From NCBI GenBank assembly GCA_052078155.1, contig JBQJBP010000001.1, positions 992,001 to 1,056,000 on the forward strand: a stretch of 64,000 bases of DNA, given 5' to 3'. A program made the position numbers and the translations under genes. Positions 26,516-34,678 of the stretch are shown here, piece after piece. The stretch's first letter is position 1, and each line of letters begins with the position of its first letter. Origin of the DNA: CAXBMB01 sp052078155 (GTDB taxonomy: Bacteria; Pseudomonadota; Alphaproteobacteria; Kiloniellales; DSM-21159). The notes under the pieces were generated by a model. That model searched no databases. It worked only from the letters and a program-made list of their open reading frames with translations, and had not been told where the DNA came from.

Positions 26516-26917
26516 ATGGCCTACGCCAAGAAACAGATCAACTCCCGCGACCTGCTTGAAATGTCCCCGGCCCGCATGATCGTTTTTCTCTACGACGAAA
26601 CGATTGCCAGCCTGCGTGCTGCAACCGAAGCCATCGACCGCAACGACATCGAAACCCGATGCAATTCTGTCAACATGGCCTACGAGCTGGTTGCAACGCT
26701 CTACAACTGCCTGGACAAAACCCAGGGCGGTGATGTCGCTCGCAACCTGGGCAAGCTTTACAGCTTCCTGCTGGGCCGTCTGAACCAGATCAATCTCTAC
26801 AACGACCCCCAGGTCGCTGAAGAAGCCATTGACCTGCTGATGCCTCTGCGCCGTTCCTGGTCTGAACTGGACGACCAGATCGCCGCACCGAACAAGGCTC
26901 TGGCTCACGCCAGCTAA
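26516..26917 (+). CDS. fliS2: Flagellin export chaperone FliS (paralogue 2)
   Basis: Predicted 133-aa FliS family protein with the motif LLEMSPARMIVFLYDETIAS, then DIETRCNSVNMAYELVATLY and ARNLGKLYSFLLGRLNQINL. It is about 30 residues shorter than paralogue 1 and matches ordinary FliS length. It lies 99 bp after flagellin 3 with no strong terminator between them, so it is probably co-transcribed. GAGATGGAGAAG supplies the ribosome site. Confidence 0.88.
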   Translation: MAYAKKQINSRDLLEMSPARMIVFLYDETIASLRAATEAIDRNDIETRCNSVNMAYELVATLYNCLDKTQGGDVARNLGKLYSFLLGRLNQINLYNDPQVAEEAIDLLMPLRRSWSELDDQIAAPNKALAHAS

Positions 26918-27027
26918 AGACGGTGTGAAGGCAACCGCCTTTTGCACCGAATGGCCCAGGCATCTGCCTGAGCCCGGTATCTACAGCACTTTTCCTGCTT
27001 TCAACGCCTAGCCAAGAAGAGCCAGAG

Positions 27028-28644
27028 ATGTTGGACACACTTCCAGTCACACGCACCACATCCGCCAGCGGGTCCGCCGTCAGGACTTCCAAGGCAGATG
27101 CCAGCGATTTCTTTGCCCAGATGGTGGCAGAGTCGGCTGCCAGACAGGGCAACGACACAAGCCGCACGCGGGCAGAAGATCGGGGTGCGGCAGCTTCCAG
27201 AACAGAAGGGCGGAGTGTTTCTGACCAGGGCCGTTCTGGCAAAGCCGAGCGGACAGATAGGCAGGATAGGGCAGTCAGCAAGGACGACAATGATCGTCTG
27301 GACCAGGCGGAAGCCAAGGCAGTTGAAGATACCGACAAACAGGTGTCGTCAGAACCAGTGGCCGACAAAGGCGATGCTGTATCTGACAGAAACACCGCTG
27401 CAACTTCGACAGAAGATCAGTCTGCTGATAACTCCGGGGATCAGGCAACAGATCAAGAAAACTCTGCCACCGCCTCTGCACCCTCTTCTGACGCAGAAGG
27501 TGCGACTGATGCGCCACTGTCGGATCCAAATGCTGCTGCAACCGCAGCTGTTCTCGCCACGCCAAGCCAGGCTGGCACAAGTCAGTCATCCGGACAGGCC
27601 AGCGCGCAGAGTAAACCCTCTGCCAGCCCGGCGTCCGTCGCTGCCGCCCAGCACCCTGCCACACAGCAGGCTCAGGTAACAGCGGCCGCCGCGTCGCAAG
27701 CCCAGCAGACTTCTCAGACAGCAAAATCCGGTTCCCTGGCAACAGGCACCGCTGCTGCCGGTGACTTTGCCTGGAATGCGGACATGCCCGATAGTGCTCT
27801 GGTGCAGCGCCTGATGCAGAGCCAGCAGAAACAGGGCCTCAGCCTTCCAGCAGGTGATCGTGACCTGGAAATGTCCCTGACTGTGGAGCGCAATGGCCAG
27901 ATGGTTTTGCCGCAAGACAAACTGGGCAACGCCTCCAGTCTTTGGGCATTGGCCCAAAATGGTGATCAGTCAGCCGGCGGCAACTTCAGCCAGCTTCTGT
28001 CCACCGGCGCCGCCACGACGACAGGTGACGGGACTGCCCTGCCCGGTCAGATGGCTCAGCTGACGGAACAAGGACTTGCTGCTGCCACGCCCGTCGCCGG
28101 TAAGACGGCGGAATCAGCAAGCAGCTTCCAGGCCGCTTTGCCTGGTGACATTGCCGCTCCGCGTGGCGCAGACGCCCTGACGCAGGCCGCCGCCAAGCCA
28201 GCGACAACCACCAGCCAGCCTCCCGCTGATCAGGTAGCGGTGCAAATCACCAAAGCCGTCAATGGTGGCAAAGACAAAATCTCTCTCCAGCTGAACCCGG
28301 CCGAACTGGGCCGCGTGGACGTCAAACTGGATGTGGGAACGGATGGATCCGTGAAAGCCGTGATCTCCGTTGACCGTCCGGAAACCATGGATCTGATGCA
28401 GCGCGACAGCCGCATGCTTGAAAAGGCACTGCAGGAAGCTGGCCTGAAAACAGATTCCGGTTCCCTGTCCTTCAACCTGAAAGGCGAAGGGCAAAACGGC
28501 CAGGGCCAGGAAACCGCAGGTAACAGCCGTGGATCCTCTGCCGCTGGTGATGAAGGTACAGATGACCAGGACCTCGCAGGGCAACCCGACACCTCAGACG
28601 ATCCATCGGATTGGCATGAAGGTGTGGTGAGCATCGCGGTCTAA
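27028..28644 (+). CDS. fliK: Flagellar hook-length control protein FliK
   Basis: Predicted 538-aa secreted ruler protein. Residues 1-390 are long, flexible and rich in A, S, T, Q and D, which is typical of the ruler part. The C-terminal FliK switch domain is about 395-500: VQITKAVNGGKDKISLQLNP, then AELGRVDVKLDVGTDGSVKA and EKALQEAGLKTDSGSLSF. It measures hook length and switches export specificity by contacting FlhB, which is not in this window. It lies directly upstream of flgD and flgE. Confidence 0.9.
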   Translation: MLDTLPVTRTTSASGSAVRTSKADASDFFAQMVAESAARQGNDTSRTRAEDRGAAASRTEGRSVSDQGRSGKAERTDRQDRAVSKDDNDRLDQAEAKAVEDTDKQVSSEPVADKGDAVSDRNTAATSTEDQSADNSGDQATDQENSATASAPSSDAEGATDAPLSDPNAAATAAVLATPSQAGTSQSSGQASAQSKPSASPASVAAAQHPATQQAQVTAAAASQAQQTSQTAKSGSLATGTAAAGDFAWNADMPDSALVQRLMQSQQKQGLSLPAGDRDLEMSLTVERNGQMVLPQDKLGNASSLWALAQNGDQSAGGNFSQLLSTGAATTTGDGTALPGQMAQLTEQGLAAATPVAGKTAESASSFQAALPGDIAAPRGADALTQAAAKPATTTSQPPADQVAVQITKAVNGGKDKISLQLNPAELGRVDVKLDVGTDGSVKAVISVDRPETMDLMQRDSRMLEKALQEAGLKTDSGSLSFNLKGEGQNGQGQETAGNSRGSSAAGDEGTDDQDLAGQPDTSDDPSDWHEGVVSIAV

Positions 28645-28656
28645 GGAGACAAACCC

Positions 28657-29388
28657 ATGTCAGTCGTCGGACAAACAGGCAGTTCTGGTGTCGTCGCCCC
28701 AACATCAGGGGGGATCTCCAGCCATGATGAACTGCAACAGACCATGGATGATTTTCTGCTGCTGCTGACCACGCAGATGCAGAACCAGGATCCCCTGGAG
28801 CCCATGGACAGTGAGAAGTTCACAGAGCAACTGCTGAACTTCAGTGGCATCGAACAGCAGATCAACACCAACAACAAACTGGATCAGCTGCTCAATCTCA
28901 CCGGCTACAACCAGACCATGGGCATGGTGGATTACATCGGCACCACGGTTGAATACGGCAGCGACATGCTGAACCTCAGCAACGGTCAGGCCAGTTTCAA
29001 CTACGCCCTGGATACCAATGCTGCCACCACGAAGATCACTATCACCGATGAAAGTGGTGCGGTGGTTCGGACACTGGATGGCGAGGTTGATGCAGGCTCC
29101 TACAGCCTGACCTGGGACGGTAAGAACGACGATGGCGCCCAAATGCCAGACGGCATTTACAGCGTGAACATTACGGCCGCCGACCTGGCCGGTGAAACTG
29201 TCGAAGGCAGCATGACCATGATTGGTCGTGTCACCGGTGTCGAAAGCCAGGGCGGAGCTCTGCAGCTGATGCTGGGTGGCCTGCCCATCTCCATGGACCA
29301 GGTGGTCGGCGTGCACGAAAGCAGCAACAGCACCCCTGATCCAACAGACGACGATACGACTGAACAAGACCCCGAGACCCAGGCCTAA
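28657..29388 (+). CDS. flgD: Flagellar hook scaffolding protein FlgD
   Basis: Predicted 243-aa hook cap. The N-terminal motif MDDFLLLLTTQMQNQDPLEP followed by MDSEKFTEQLLNFSGIEQQI is diagnostic. The central Ig-like/FlgD domain has GEVDAGSYSLTWDGKNDDGA, and the C-terminal tail is acidic. TAAGGAGAC gives a strong Shine-Dalgarno, 12 bp after fliK. FlgD caps the growing hook during FlgE polymerisation. Confidence 0.94.
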   Translation: MSVVGQTGSSGVVAPTSGGISSHDELQQTMDDFLLLLTTQMQNQDPLEPMDSEKFTEQLLNFSGIEQQINTNNKLDQLLNLTGYNQTMGMVDYIGTTVEYGSDMLNLSNGQASFNYALDTNAATTKITITDESGAVVRTLDGEVDAGSYSLTWDGKNDDGAQMPDGIYSVNITAADLAGETVEGSMTMIGRVTGVESQGGALQLMLGGLPISMDQVVGVHESSNSTPDPTDDDTTEQDPETQA

Positions 29389-29444
29389 CCACCAAGAACC
29401 AAAGGCCTAGTCACCCCAATGACTCCATTCAGGAGAACGAGAAA

Positions 29445-30734
29445 ATGAGCATTTATGGCGCAATGTACGCAGGTGTTTCCGGACTTCGGGCTCAAAGCTC
29501 CGCTCTGGGCATGATCGCCGACAACATCGCCAACGTGAACACCGTTGGCTACAAATCGACCAAAGCCGCTTTCTCTACTTTGGTAACCGAATCTGCCTTC
29601 AACACGCAGTACACTCCCGGCGGTGTTCGTGCCGCGCAGAGTCCCGGCGTTGACCGCCAGGGTCTGCTGCAGGCCTCCAGTGCCAACACCGATCTGGCCA
29701 TCTCGGGCAACGGGTTCTTTGTGGTTCACGAAAATGCCGGCGCTGGTCAGGGCACTCAGGACGGGACCTACCTCTATACCCGTGCCGGGTCTTTCCGGAA
29801 GGACGCCGCTGGTAACCTGGTGAACTCCGCCGGCTACTATCTCAAAGGCTGGGCTCTGGATCAAAATGGCAACCCAACAGGCAACACCTCGGTGCTCAGC
29901 TCACTGGAAACGGTGAACATCGCCAACCTTTCCGGGTCGGCTTCCGCGACCAGCGCCATTGAATTGAACCTGAACCTGCCCTCCACCGACGCCGTGGCCA
30001 CCACTCACGAAGTGTCGATCCAGGTCTACGATGCTCTTGGTAACGCCCACGATCTGACGGTGGAATGGGAAAAAACGGCAGAGAACGCCTGGAGCTACAC
30101 AGTTCAGGATCCCACGCTGGCACTCGATGGAACAGTCAGTGGTAACGTGACAGCAGGTGCAACCGGCACCATCACCTTCGACGGAACCGGTGTTCCAAAC
30201 GGTCCTGACGGCGATGGCGATGGCATCATTGATACCACAGCCATGACCATTGACTGGACAACCGGTGGCGCTGATGACAGCACTGTCTCCCTGGATATTG
30301 GGTCCATTGGCGAAGCTGACGGCGTTACCCAGTTTGCCGGTGACTATGCCATCACTCTGATTGAACAGAATGGTGTGCAGTTTGGTCAGTTCACGGAAGT
30401 CGCCATCAGTGAAGAAGGGGTTGTCACGGCAATCTTCAACAACGGTGAACGCCGCGACATCTACAAACTGCCTCTGGCCATGTTCGACAACGTGAATGGT
30501 CTGGAAGCCCAGGACGGCAACGCCTACCAGATGACCGACCGCTCCGGCGATCTGATCCTGGTCAGTGCAGCCTCTGGCGGCGCCGGCCGCATGGTGTCAG
30601 GCACCCTGGAGAGCTCCACCGTCGACCTGGCTGAAGAGTTCGCCAACATGATCGTGACCCAGCGCGCCTATCAGGCCAATTCGAAAGTGATCACCACCGC
30701 TGACGAGATGTTGGATGAGCTGCTGCGGATCTGA
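29445..30734 (+). CDS. flgE: Flagellar hook protein FlgE
   Basis: Predicted 429-aa hook subunit. The N-terminal SIYGAMYAGVSGLRAQSSAL with GMIADNIANVNTVGYKSTKA is the axial motif. DLAISGNGFFVVHE is the FlgE/F/G core, a D2-type FlgE domain lies centrally, and ESSTVDLAEEFANMIVTQRA with YQANSKVITTADEMLDELLR forms the end. It has AGGAGAACGAG upstream and closes the fliK-flgD-flgE unit ahead of the terminator at 30869. Confidence 0.95.
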   Translation: MSIYGAMYAGVSGLRAQSSALGMIADNIANVNTVGYKSTKAAFSTLVTESAFNTQYTPGGVRAAQSPGVDRQGLLQASSANTDLAISGNGFFVVHENAGAGQGTQDGTYLYTRAGSFRKDAAGNLVNSAGYYLKGWALDQNGNPTGNTSVLSSLETVNIANLSGSASATSAIELNLNLPSTDAVATTHEVSIQVYDALGNAHDLTVEWEKTAENAWSYTVQDPTLALDGTVSGNVTAGATGTITFDGTGVPNGPDGDGDGIIDTTAMTIDWTTGGADDSTVSLDIGSIGEADGVTQFAGDYAITLIEQNGVQFGQFTEVAISEEGVVTAIFNNGERRDIYKLPLAMFDNVNGLEAQDGNAYQMTDRSGDLILVSAASGGAGRMVSGTLESSTVDLAEEFANMIVTQRAYQANSKVITTADEMLDELLRI

Positions 30735-30868
30735 TGAGCTTGGTCTCAGCAGCTGACGCAGTCCCGTTGCTGACATCGCGCGAAACATTGTGAAATGTGA
30801 AAAAAAATTTGGAGAGTAAGGAAACAATCTTACTTCTCTGCGAGTTCCGGGTGGTTCCCGGGGTCTCG

Positions 30869-30915
30869 ACAACCCGGCTCAAGGTCTCCCCCTTGGGTCG
30901 GGTTGTTGTGTTTTT
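30869..30915 (+). terminator. Terminator after flgE
   Basis: ACAACCCG / CGGGTTGT outer stem with a CTCAAG / CTTGGG inner part, then GTGTTTTT. The remainder of 30735-31086 holds only the sciP promoter region. Confidence 0.82.
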
Positions 30916-31086
30916 GCGCGCAGAATCAAACAACTATAACGATTCTCTTTTTTGCAAACTCTCCGATGGGCTTTAGAAAGCTTGTATTTTAGCTAAATCA
31001 ACCTCGAATGAATCGTTTAGGGGAATGTTAAGTGCCGCCACCTAAACTCCTTACCTGCATGATCTTAGCAAGTAGCGGAGTACAGC

Positions 31087-31401
31087 ATGCCCTTTCAAGG
31101 TCCAGGTAGGCCAAACAGCCCGATCAGTCCTGTGGGAACCCCTCTCACTTTGGACGATCTGCCCCCTCCCAACACCAAACGTTGGGTCATCCGTCGTAAA
31201 GCAGAGGTTGTCGCCGGCGTTCGCAGTGGCTTGATCTCACTGGAGGAAGCCTGCGCGCGGTACAAACTGTCTGTGGAAGAGTTCTTGTCCTGGCAGGCTT
31301 TGATTGAAAATCATGGCATTCCTGGACTGCGGACCACCCGCCTGCAGGAGTACAGGGAATCTTCGGACCCCAATGCGCGCGCCATGGCAGCAGGAGAGTG
31401 A
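31087..31401 (+). CDS. sciP: CtrA inhibitor SciP (DUF1153)
   Basis: Predicted 104-aa DNA-binding protein of the DUF1153/SciP family. Helix-turn-helix residues are clear: LPPPNTKRWVIRRKAEVVAG, then SGLISLEEACARYKLSVEEF and LSWQALIENHGIPGLR. In Caulobacter SciP binds CtrA and blocks activation of CtrA-dependent promoters in swarmer cells, and its gene lies beside flgE. Here it sits between flgE and fliF in the same relative place. It is monocistronic, with its own upstream region. Confidence 0.9.
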   Translation: MPFQGPGRPNSPISPVGTPLTLDDLPPPNTKRWVIRRKAEVVAGVRSGLISLEEACARYKLSVEEFLSWQALIENHGIPGLRTTRLQEYRESSDPNARAMAAGE

Positions 31402-31645
31402 CCTCCTGCTGGCCGCAGCCATGCTCCCCCTGCCCCCCAGCGACTGATTGTTAACAAACTACCGAAACACCCCCTGCATTACGGAGAGTTTTTGGTCTTT
31501 TAGGCGTCCTTTTCCGAGCCAAATCAAATTTTTCTTCCCCAGAATCCACGCCTTCATGACAACGAAATCAAATTCTGTAACCATCTGAACTACAAACAAT
31601 TTTAGATAAATTTATCCCGGATCGAATCTTTAACCGTCCCAACAA

Positions 31646-31684
31646 CCGGGAAATTTTTTCCCACTACCCGGCAAAATTTTCCCC
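31646..31684 (+). promoter_or_regulatory. Paired FlbD-type elements at the fliF promoter
   Basis: Two elements, CCGGGAAATTTTTTCCC (31646-31662) and CCCGGCAAAATTTTCCCC (31667-31684), sit side by side immediately upstream of a CtrA-like box. No sigma-54 promoter is present here. In Caulobacter FlbD binds an ftr element at fliF and represses it, so these are candidate repressor sites. The 5' part of the 31402-31777 gap holds nothing else recognisable. Confidence 0.5.
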
Positions 31685-31687
31685 TTG

Positions 31688-31702
31688 TTAACCACGCTTT
31701 TA
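31688..31702 (+). promoter_or_regulatory. CtrA-type box at the fliF promoter
   Basis: TTAA-N7-TTTA (N7 is CCACGCT), one base off the full TTAA-N7-TTAA pattern. It lies 76 bp before the fliF start and 4 bp after the paired elements. Placement suits CtrA activation of an early flagellar operon. Confidence 0.55.
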
Positions 31703-31777
31703 CGCTAACAGACCTAATTTGGCTGTCATGACATCACCCGATCTGTTTTTCACCAGATCAGCAGACCGGGAGATCCA

Positions 31778-33613
31778 GTGGACAAAAACGGGACAGCCAG
31801 CGTGAATACCCTCTTTGATACCTTCCGCAGTCTTGGACCTAGCCGCCTGGCCGTTATGGGGGGCGTGGCGACCGCCATTCTTGCCTTTTTTGTTTACTTC
31901 GCCAGCCGGGTTTCCCAACCGGAAATGCAGCTGCTTTACGCAGATCTGGCCAGCGGCGACAGCGCACAGATCATGGCCCAGCTGGATTCTCAGGGTGTTC
32001 CCTACGAAATTTCCCCCGAGGGTTCCCGCATCATGGTCCCGGCTGACAAAGTCGCTCAGCTGCGCATAACCATGGCGGAACAGGGCATCCCCAGTGGCGG
32101 GTCTCTGGGGTATGAGATTTTTGACCAGGAAGAGGGTCTGGGCAGCAGCTCTTTTCAGCAGAACATGAACCACTTACGGGCGCTGGAAGGCGAACTGGCC
32201 CGGTCCATCCGCACCTTGCAAGGGGTCAAGCAGGCCCGGGTTCATCTGGTTCTGCCCCAGCGTGAATTGTTCACCCGTCATCGCAATGAACCGACGGCCT
32301 CCATCATTCTGACCCTGCGCGGCAATCGCGCCCCGAACAAGAGTCAGATTTCTGCCATTCAGCAGCTGGTGGCCGCCGCTGTCCCTGAAATGAAGACCGA
32401 CCGGGTTGCCATCGTCGATGACAAGGGCAACCTGCTGGCCCGGACCCGCAGCCCGGATGATGAAACGGAAATCACCAACAAAGCCGAAGAAGCCAGACTG
32501 CAGCTGGAAAACCGCCTGGCAACAGAAGTCGAGCAGTTGCTGGAGCGCTCTGTCGGTATTGGTAACGTCCGGGTCGAACTATCTGCAGAACTGGATTTTG
32601 ACCGGGTGACGGAAAACTCCGAAACCTATGATCCCGATGGTCAGGTGGTGCGCTCCACCCAGACCGTTGAAGAAAGCAATCTGGACAGCGCCGGTGGCTC
32701 AGATCCGGTCACCGTTGGCGGCAATCTGCCCGACGCCAACCTGGGCGGCCTGGGCGGTGGCGGGGCCAGCAACCAGTCCTCGCGCACAGAAGAAACCGTC
32801 AACTACGAGATTTCCCGCACTCAGCGCACCCATGTTCGCGAGAGTGGCAATGTCCGCCGCCTGTCTGTCGCCGTTCTGGTAAATGGCAGCTGGGCAGAAA
32901 ACGAAGAAGGCGAACTGGTTTACTCCCCGCGCAGCGAAGAGGAAATGCAGCAGCTGGCAAATCTGGCTCGCTCCGCCATTGGCTATGATGAAGGCCGCGG
33001 CGACAGCTTTGAAATTGCCAACATGCAGTTCTCCGAAGTTTCCCGGAAGTTTGGCACGGCTGCTGACACCACCCTCTTCGGTATTGATCAGCAGGAACTG
33101 ATCCGCGTCGCTGAACTTCTGGTCCTGGGCATTGTGGCAATCCTGATCCTGCTGCTGGTGGTCAAACCCCTGGTTACCCGCCTGCTGGAAGCCAAACCTC
33201 AGCTGACCGATCCCGACAGCCTGGTTGAAAATGCCAAAGGCAATCCCCTGCTGGCCAGCGCCGTGACTGGTCTGACCGATGCCGGAAACGCAGTTCTCAG
33301 CGGCGCAGGTGTGGTCGGTGGCGGCATCAACGGCGGCATGGTTCCCGCTGGTGCCCCGGGCGTTCCCCAGGCTCCTGGCCTGCTGGCCGGTGGCGGGGGT
33401 GCCGGGACAGCCATCGCTACCCAGACCGGTGTAGGCGGTGTCCTGCCCAGCAATGAAGCTGATGCTGCCAATGAACTGGAACAGATGATTGACGTGTCAA
33501 AGGTTGAGGGGCGCGTCAGAGCCTCTTCCCTGCGCAAGCTCTCTGAAATGGTTGAGCAGCACCCGGAAGAGACCGTCGCGATCGTTCGCGGCTGGCTCTA
33601 CCAGGACAAGTAA
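31778..33613 (+). CDS. fliF: Flagellar MS-ring protein FliF
   Basis: Predicted 611-aa inner-membrane ring protein. A first transmembrane helix (LAVMGGVATAILAFFVYFAS) is followed by the secretin-like ring domains (MQLLYADLASGDSAQIMAQL; QGVKQARVHLVLPQRELFTR). A second transmembrane helix is near 450 (LLVLGIVAILILLLVVKPLV), and the C-terminal tail that binds FliG ends VAIVRGWL. A glycine-rich stretch at about 505-550 is unusual. The start is a GTG at 31778 with GGGAG 6 nt upstream; a later GTG at 31802 is less likely. It heads the fliF-fliG-fliH-fliN operon. Confidence 0.93.
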   Translation: MDKNGTASVNTLFDTFRSLGPSRLAVMGGVATAILAFFVYFASRVSQPEMQLLYADLASGDSAQIMAQLDSQGVPYEISPEGSRIMVPADKVAQLRITMAEQGIPSGGSLGYEIFDQEEGLGSSSFQQNMNHLRALEGELARSIRTLQGVKQARVHLVLPQRELFTRHRNEPTASIILTLRGNRAPNKSQISAIQQLVAAAVPEMKTDRVAIVDDKGNLLARTRSPDDETEITNKAEEARLQLENRLATEVEQLLERSVGIGNVRVELSAELDFDRVTENSETYDPDGQVVRSTQTVEESNLDSAGGSDPVTVGGNLPDANLGGLGGGGASNQSSRTEETVNYEISRTQRTHVRESGNVRRLSVAVLVNGSWAENEEGELVYSPRSEEEMQQLANLARSAIGYDEGRGDSFEIANMQFSEVSRKFGTAADTTLFGIDQQELIRVAELLVLGIVAILILLLVVKPLVTRLLEAKPQLTDPDSLVENAKGNPLLASAVTGLTDAGNAVLSGAGVVGGGINGGMVPAGAPGVPQAPGLLAGGGGAGTAIATQTGVGGVLPSNEADAANELEQMIDVSKVEGRVRASSLRKLSEMVEQHPEETVAIVRGWLYQDK

Positions 33614-33646
33614 CCCACGGAACCCACAGCAAGAGATTTTGATCCC

Positions 33647-34663
33647 ATGAATGTTCGTGATGATTTCCGGGGGCTGAACGGCCCAGAAAAAGCCGCTCTT
33701 CTGGTGATGTCTGTTGGTGAAGAAAACGCCGCGCGCCTCTTTTCTCTGATGGATGATGAGGAGATCAAAGAGGTCTCTCAGATGATGGCCTCTCTGGGCT
33801 CTGTGGGCTCTCAGGTCATCGAAAAGCTGGTGGTGGAGTTCGTTGAGAAGATCGCGTCTTCCGGCTCTGTGGTCGGCAACTACGACAGCACCGAACGCTT
33901 GCTCAGAAAAGTCATGGACCGCGACCGTGTTGACTCCATCATGGAGGAAATCCGCGGCCCCGCCGGTCGGACCATGTGGGACAAGCTGGGCAATGTGAAT
34001 GAACAGGTTCTGGCCAACTACCTTAAAAACGAATACCCGCAGACGGTTGCCGTGGTGCTGTCCAAGGTTAAGGCAGAACATGCCGCCCGGGTGCTGTCCC
34101 TCCTGCCCGAACCCTTCGCGCTGGAAGTGGTCATGCGCATGCTGCGGATGGAAGCTGTTCAGAAGGAAGTCCTGGACGATATCGAACGCACCCTGCGCAA
34201 CGAATTCATGTCCAACCTGGCCCGCACCAACCGCCGCGACAGCCACGAAATGATGGCGGACATCTTCAACTGCCTGGACCGGTCCATGGAAAGCCGCTTC
34301 CTGACCTCCCTGGAAGAACGAAACAAAGACGCGGCCGAGCGTATCCGCGCCCTGATGTTCACCTTCGAAGACCTGACCTCTCTGGACGCCACGGGTGCCC
34401 AGACACTGCTGCGGGAAATCGAGAAGGAAAAACTGGCCATCGGCCTGAAAGGGGCATCGGAAACCCTGCGCGAACTCTTCTTCTCCAACATGTCCGAGCG
34501 GGCGTCCAAGATCCTCAAGGAAGACATGCAGGCCATGGGGCCTGTGCGCTTGCGTGATGTGGACGAAGCCCAGTTCCACATTGTTCAGAAAGCCAAAGAA
34601 CTGTCTGACCGCGGCGAAATCGTTATCGCCGACAGCAAAGGGGAAGATGAACTGGTTTACTAA
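33647..34663 (+). CDS. fliG: Flagellar motor switch protein FliG
   Basis: Predicted 338-aa C-ring rotor protein. The N-terminal domain has LNGPEKAALLVMSVGEENAA, and the middle domain has QTVAVVLSKVKAEHAARVLS (EHPQ-type position 'EYPQ'). The C-terminal torque helix has FTFEDLTSLDATGAQTLLRE, with charged residues that face the stator. Length is standard. It is transcribed with fliF, 33 bp upstream. Confidence 0.95.
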   Translation: MNVRDDFRGLNGPEKAALLVMSVGEENAARLFSLMDDEEIKEVSQMMASLGSVGSQVIEKLVVEFVEKIASSGSVVGNYDSTERLLRKVMDRDRVDSIMEEIRGPAGRTMWDKLGNVNEQVLANYLKNEYPQTVAVVLSKVKAEHAARVLSLLPEPFALEVVMRMLRMEAVQKEVLDDIERTLRNEFMSNLARTNRRDSHEMMADIFNCLDRSMESRFLTSLEERNKDAAERIRALMFTFEDLTSLDATGAQTLLREIEKEKLAIGLKGASETLRELFFSNMSERASKILKEDMQAMGPVRLRDVDEAQFHIVQKAKELSDRGEIVIADSKGEDELVY

Positions 34664-34678
34664 GCCGGTTTTCACAGC

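Noticed and set aside
31018..31035. TTTA-N8-TTAA upstream of sciP as a CtrA box
   Set aside because: Spacer is 8 instead of 7 bp; not counted as a CtrA site.
33497..34675. 392-codon minus-strand frame over fliF end and fliG
   Set aside because: Shadow of fliG, which is highly conserved.
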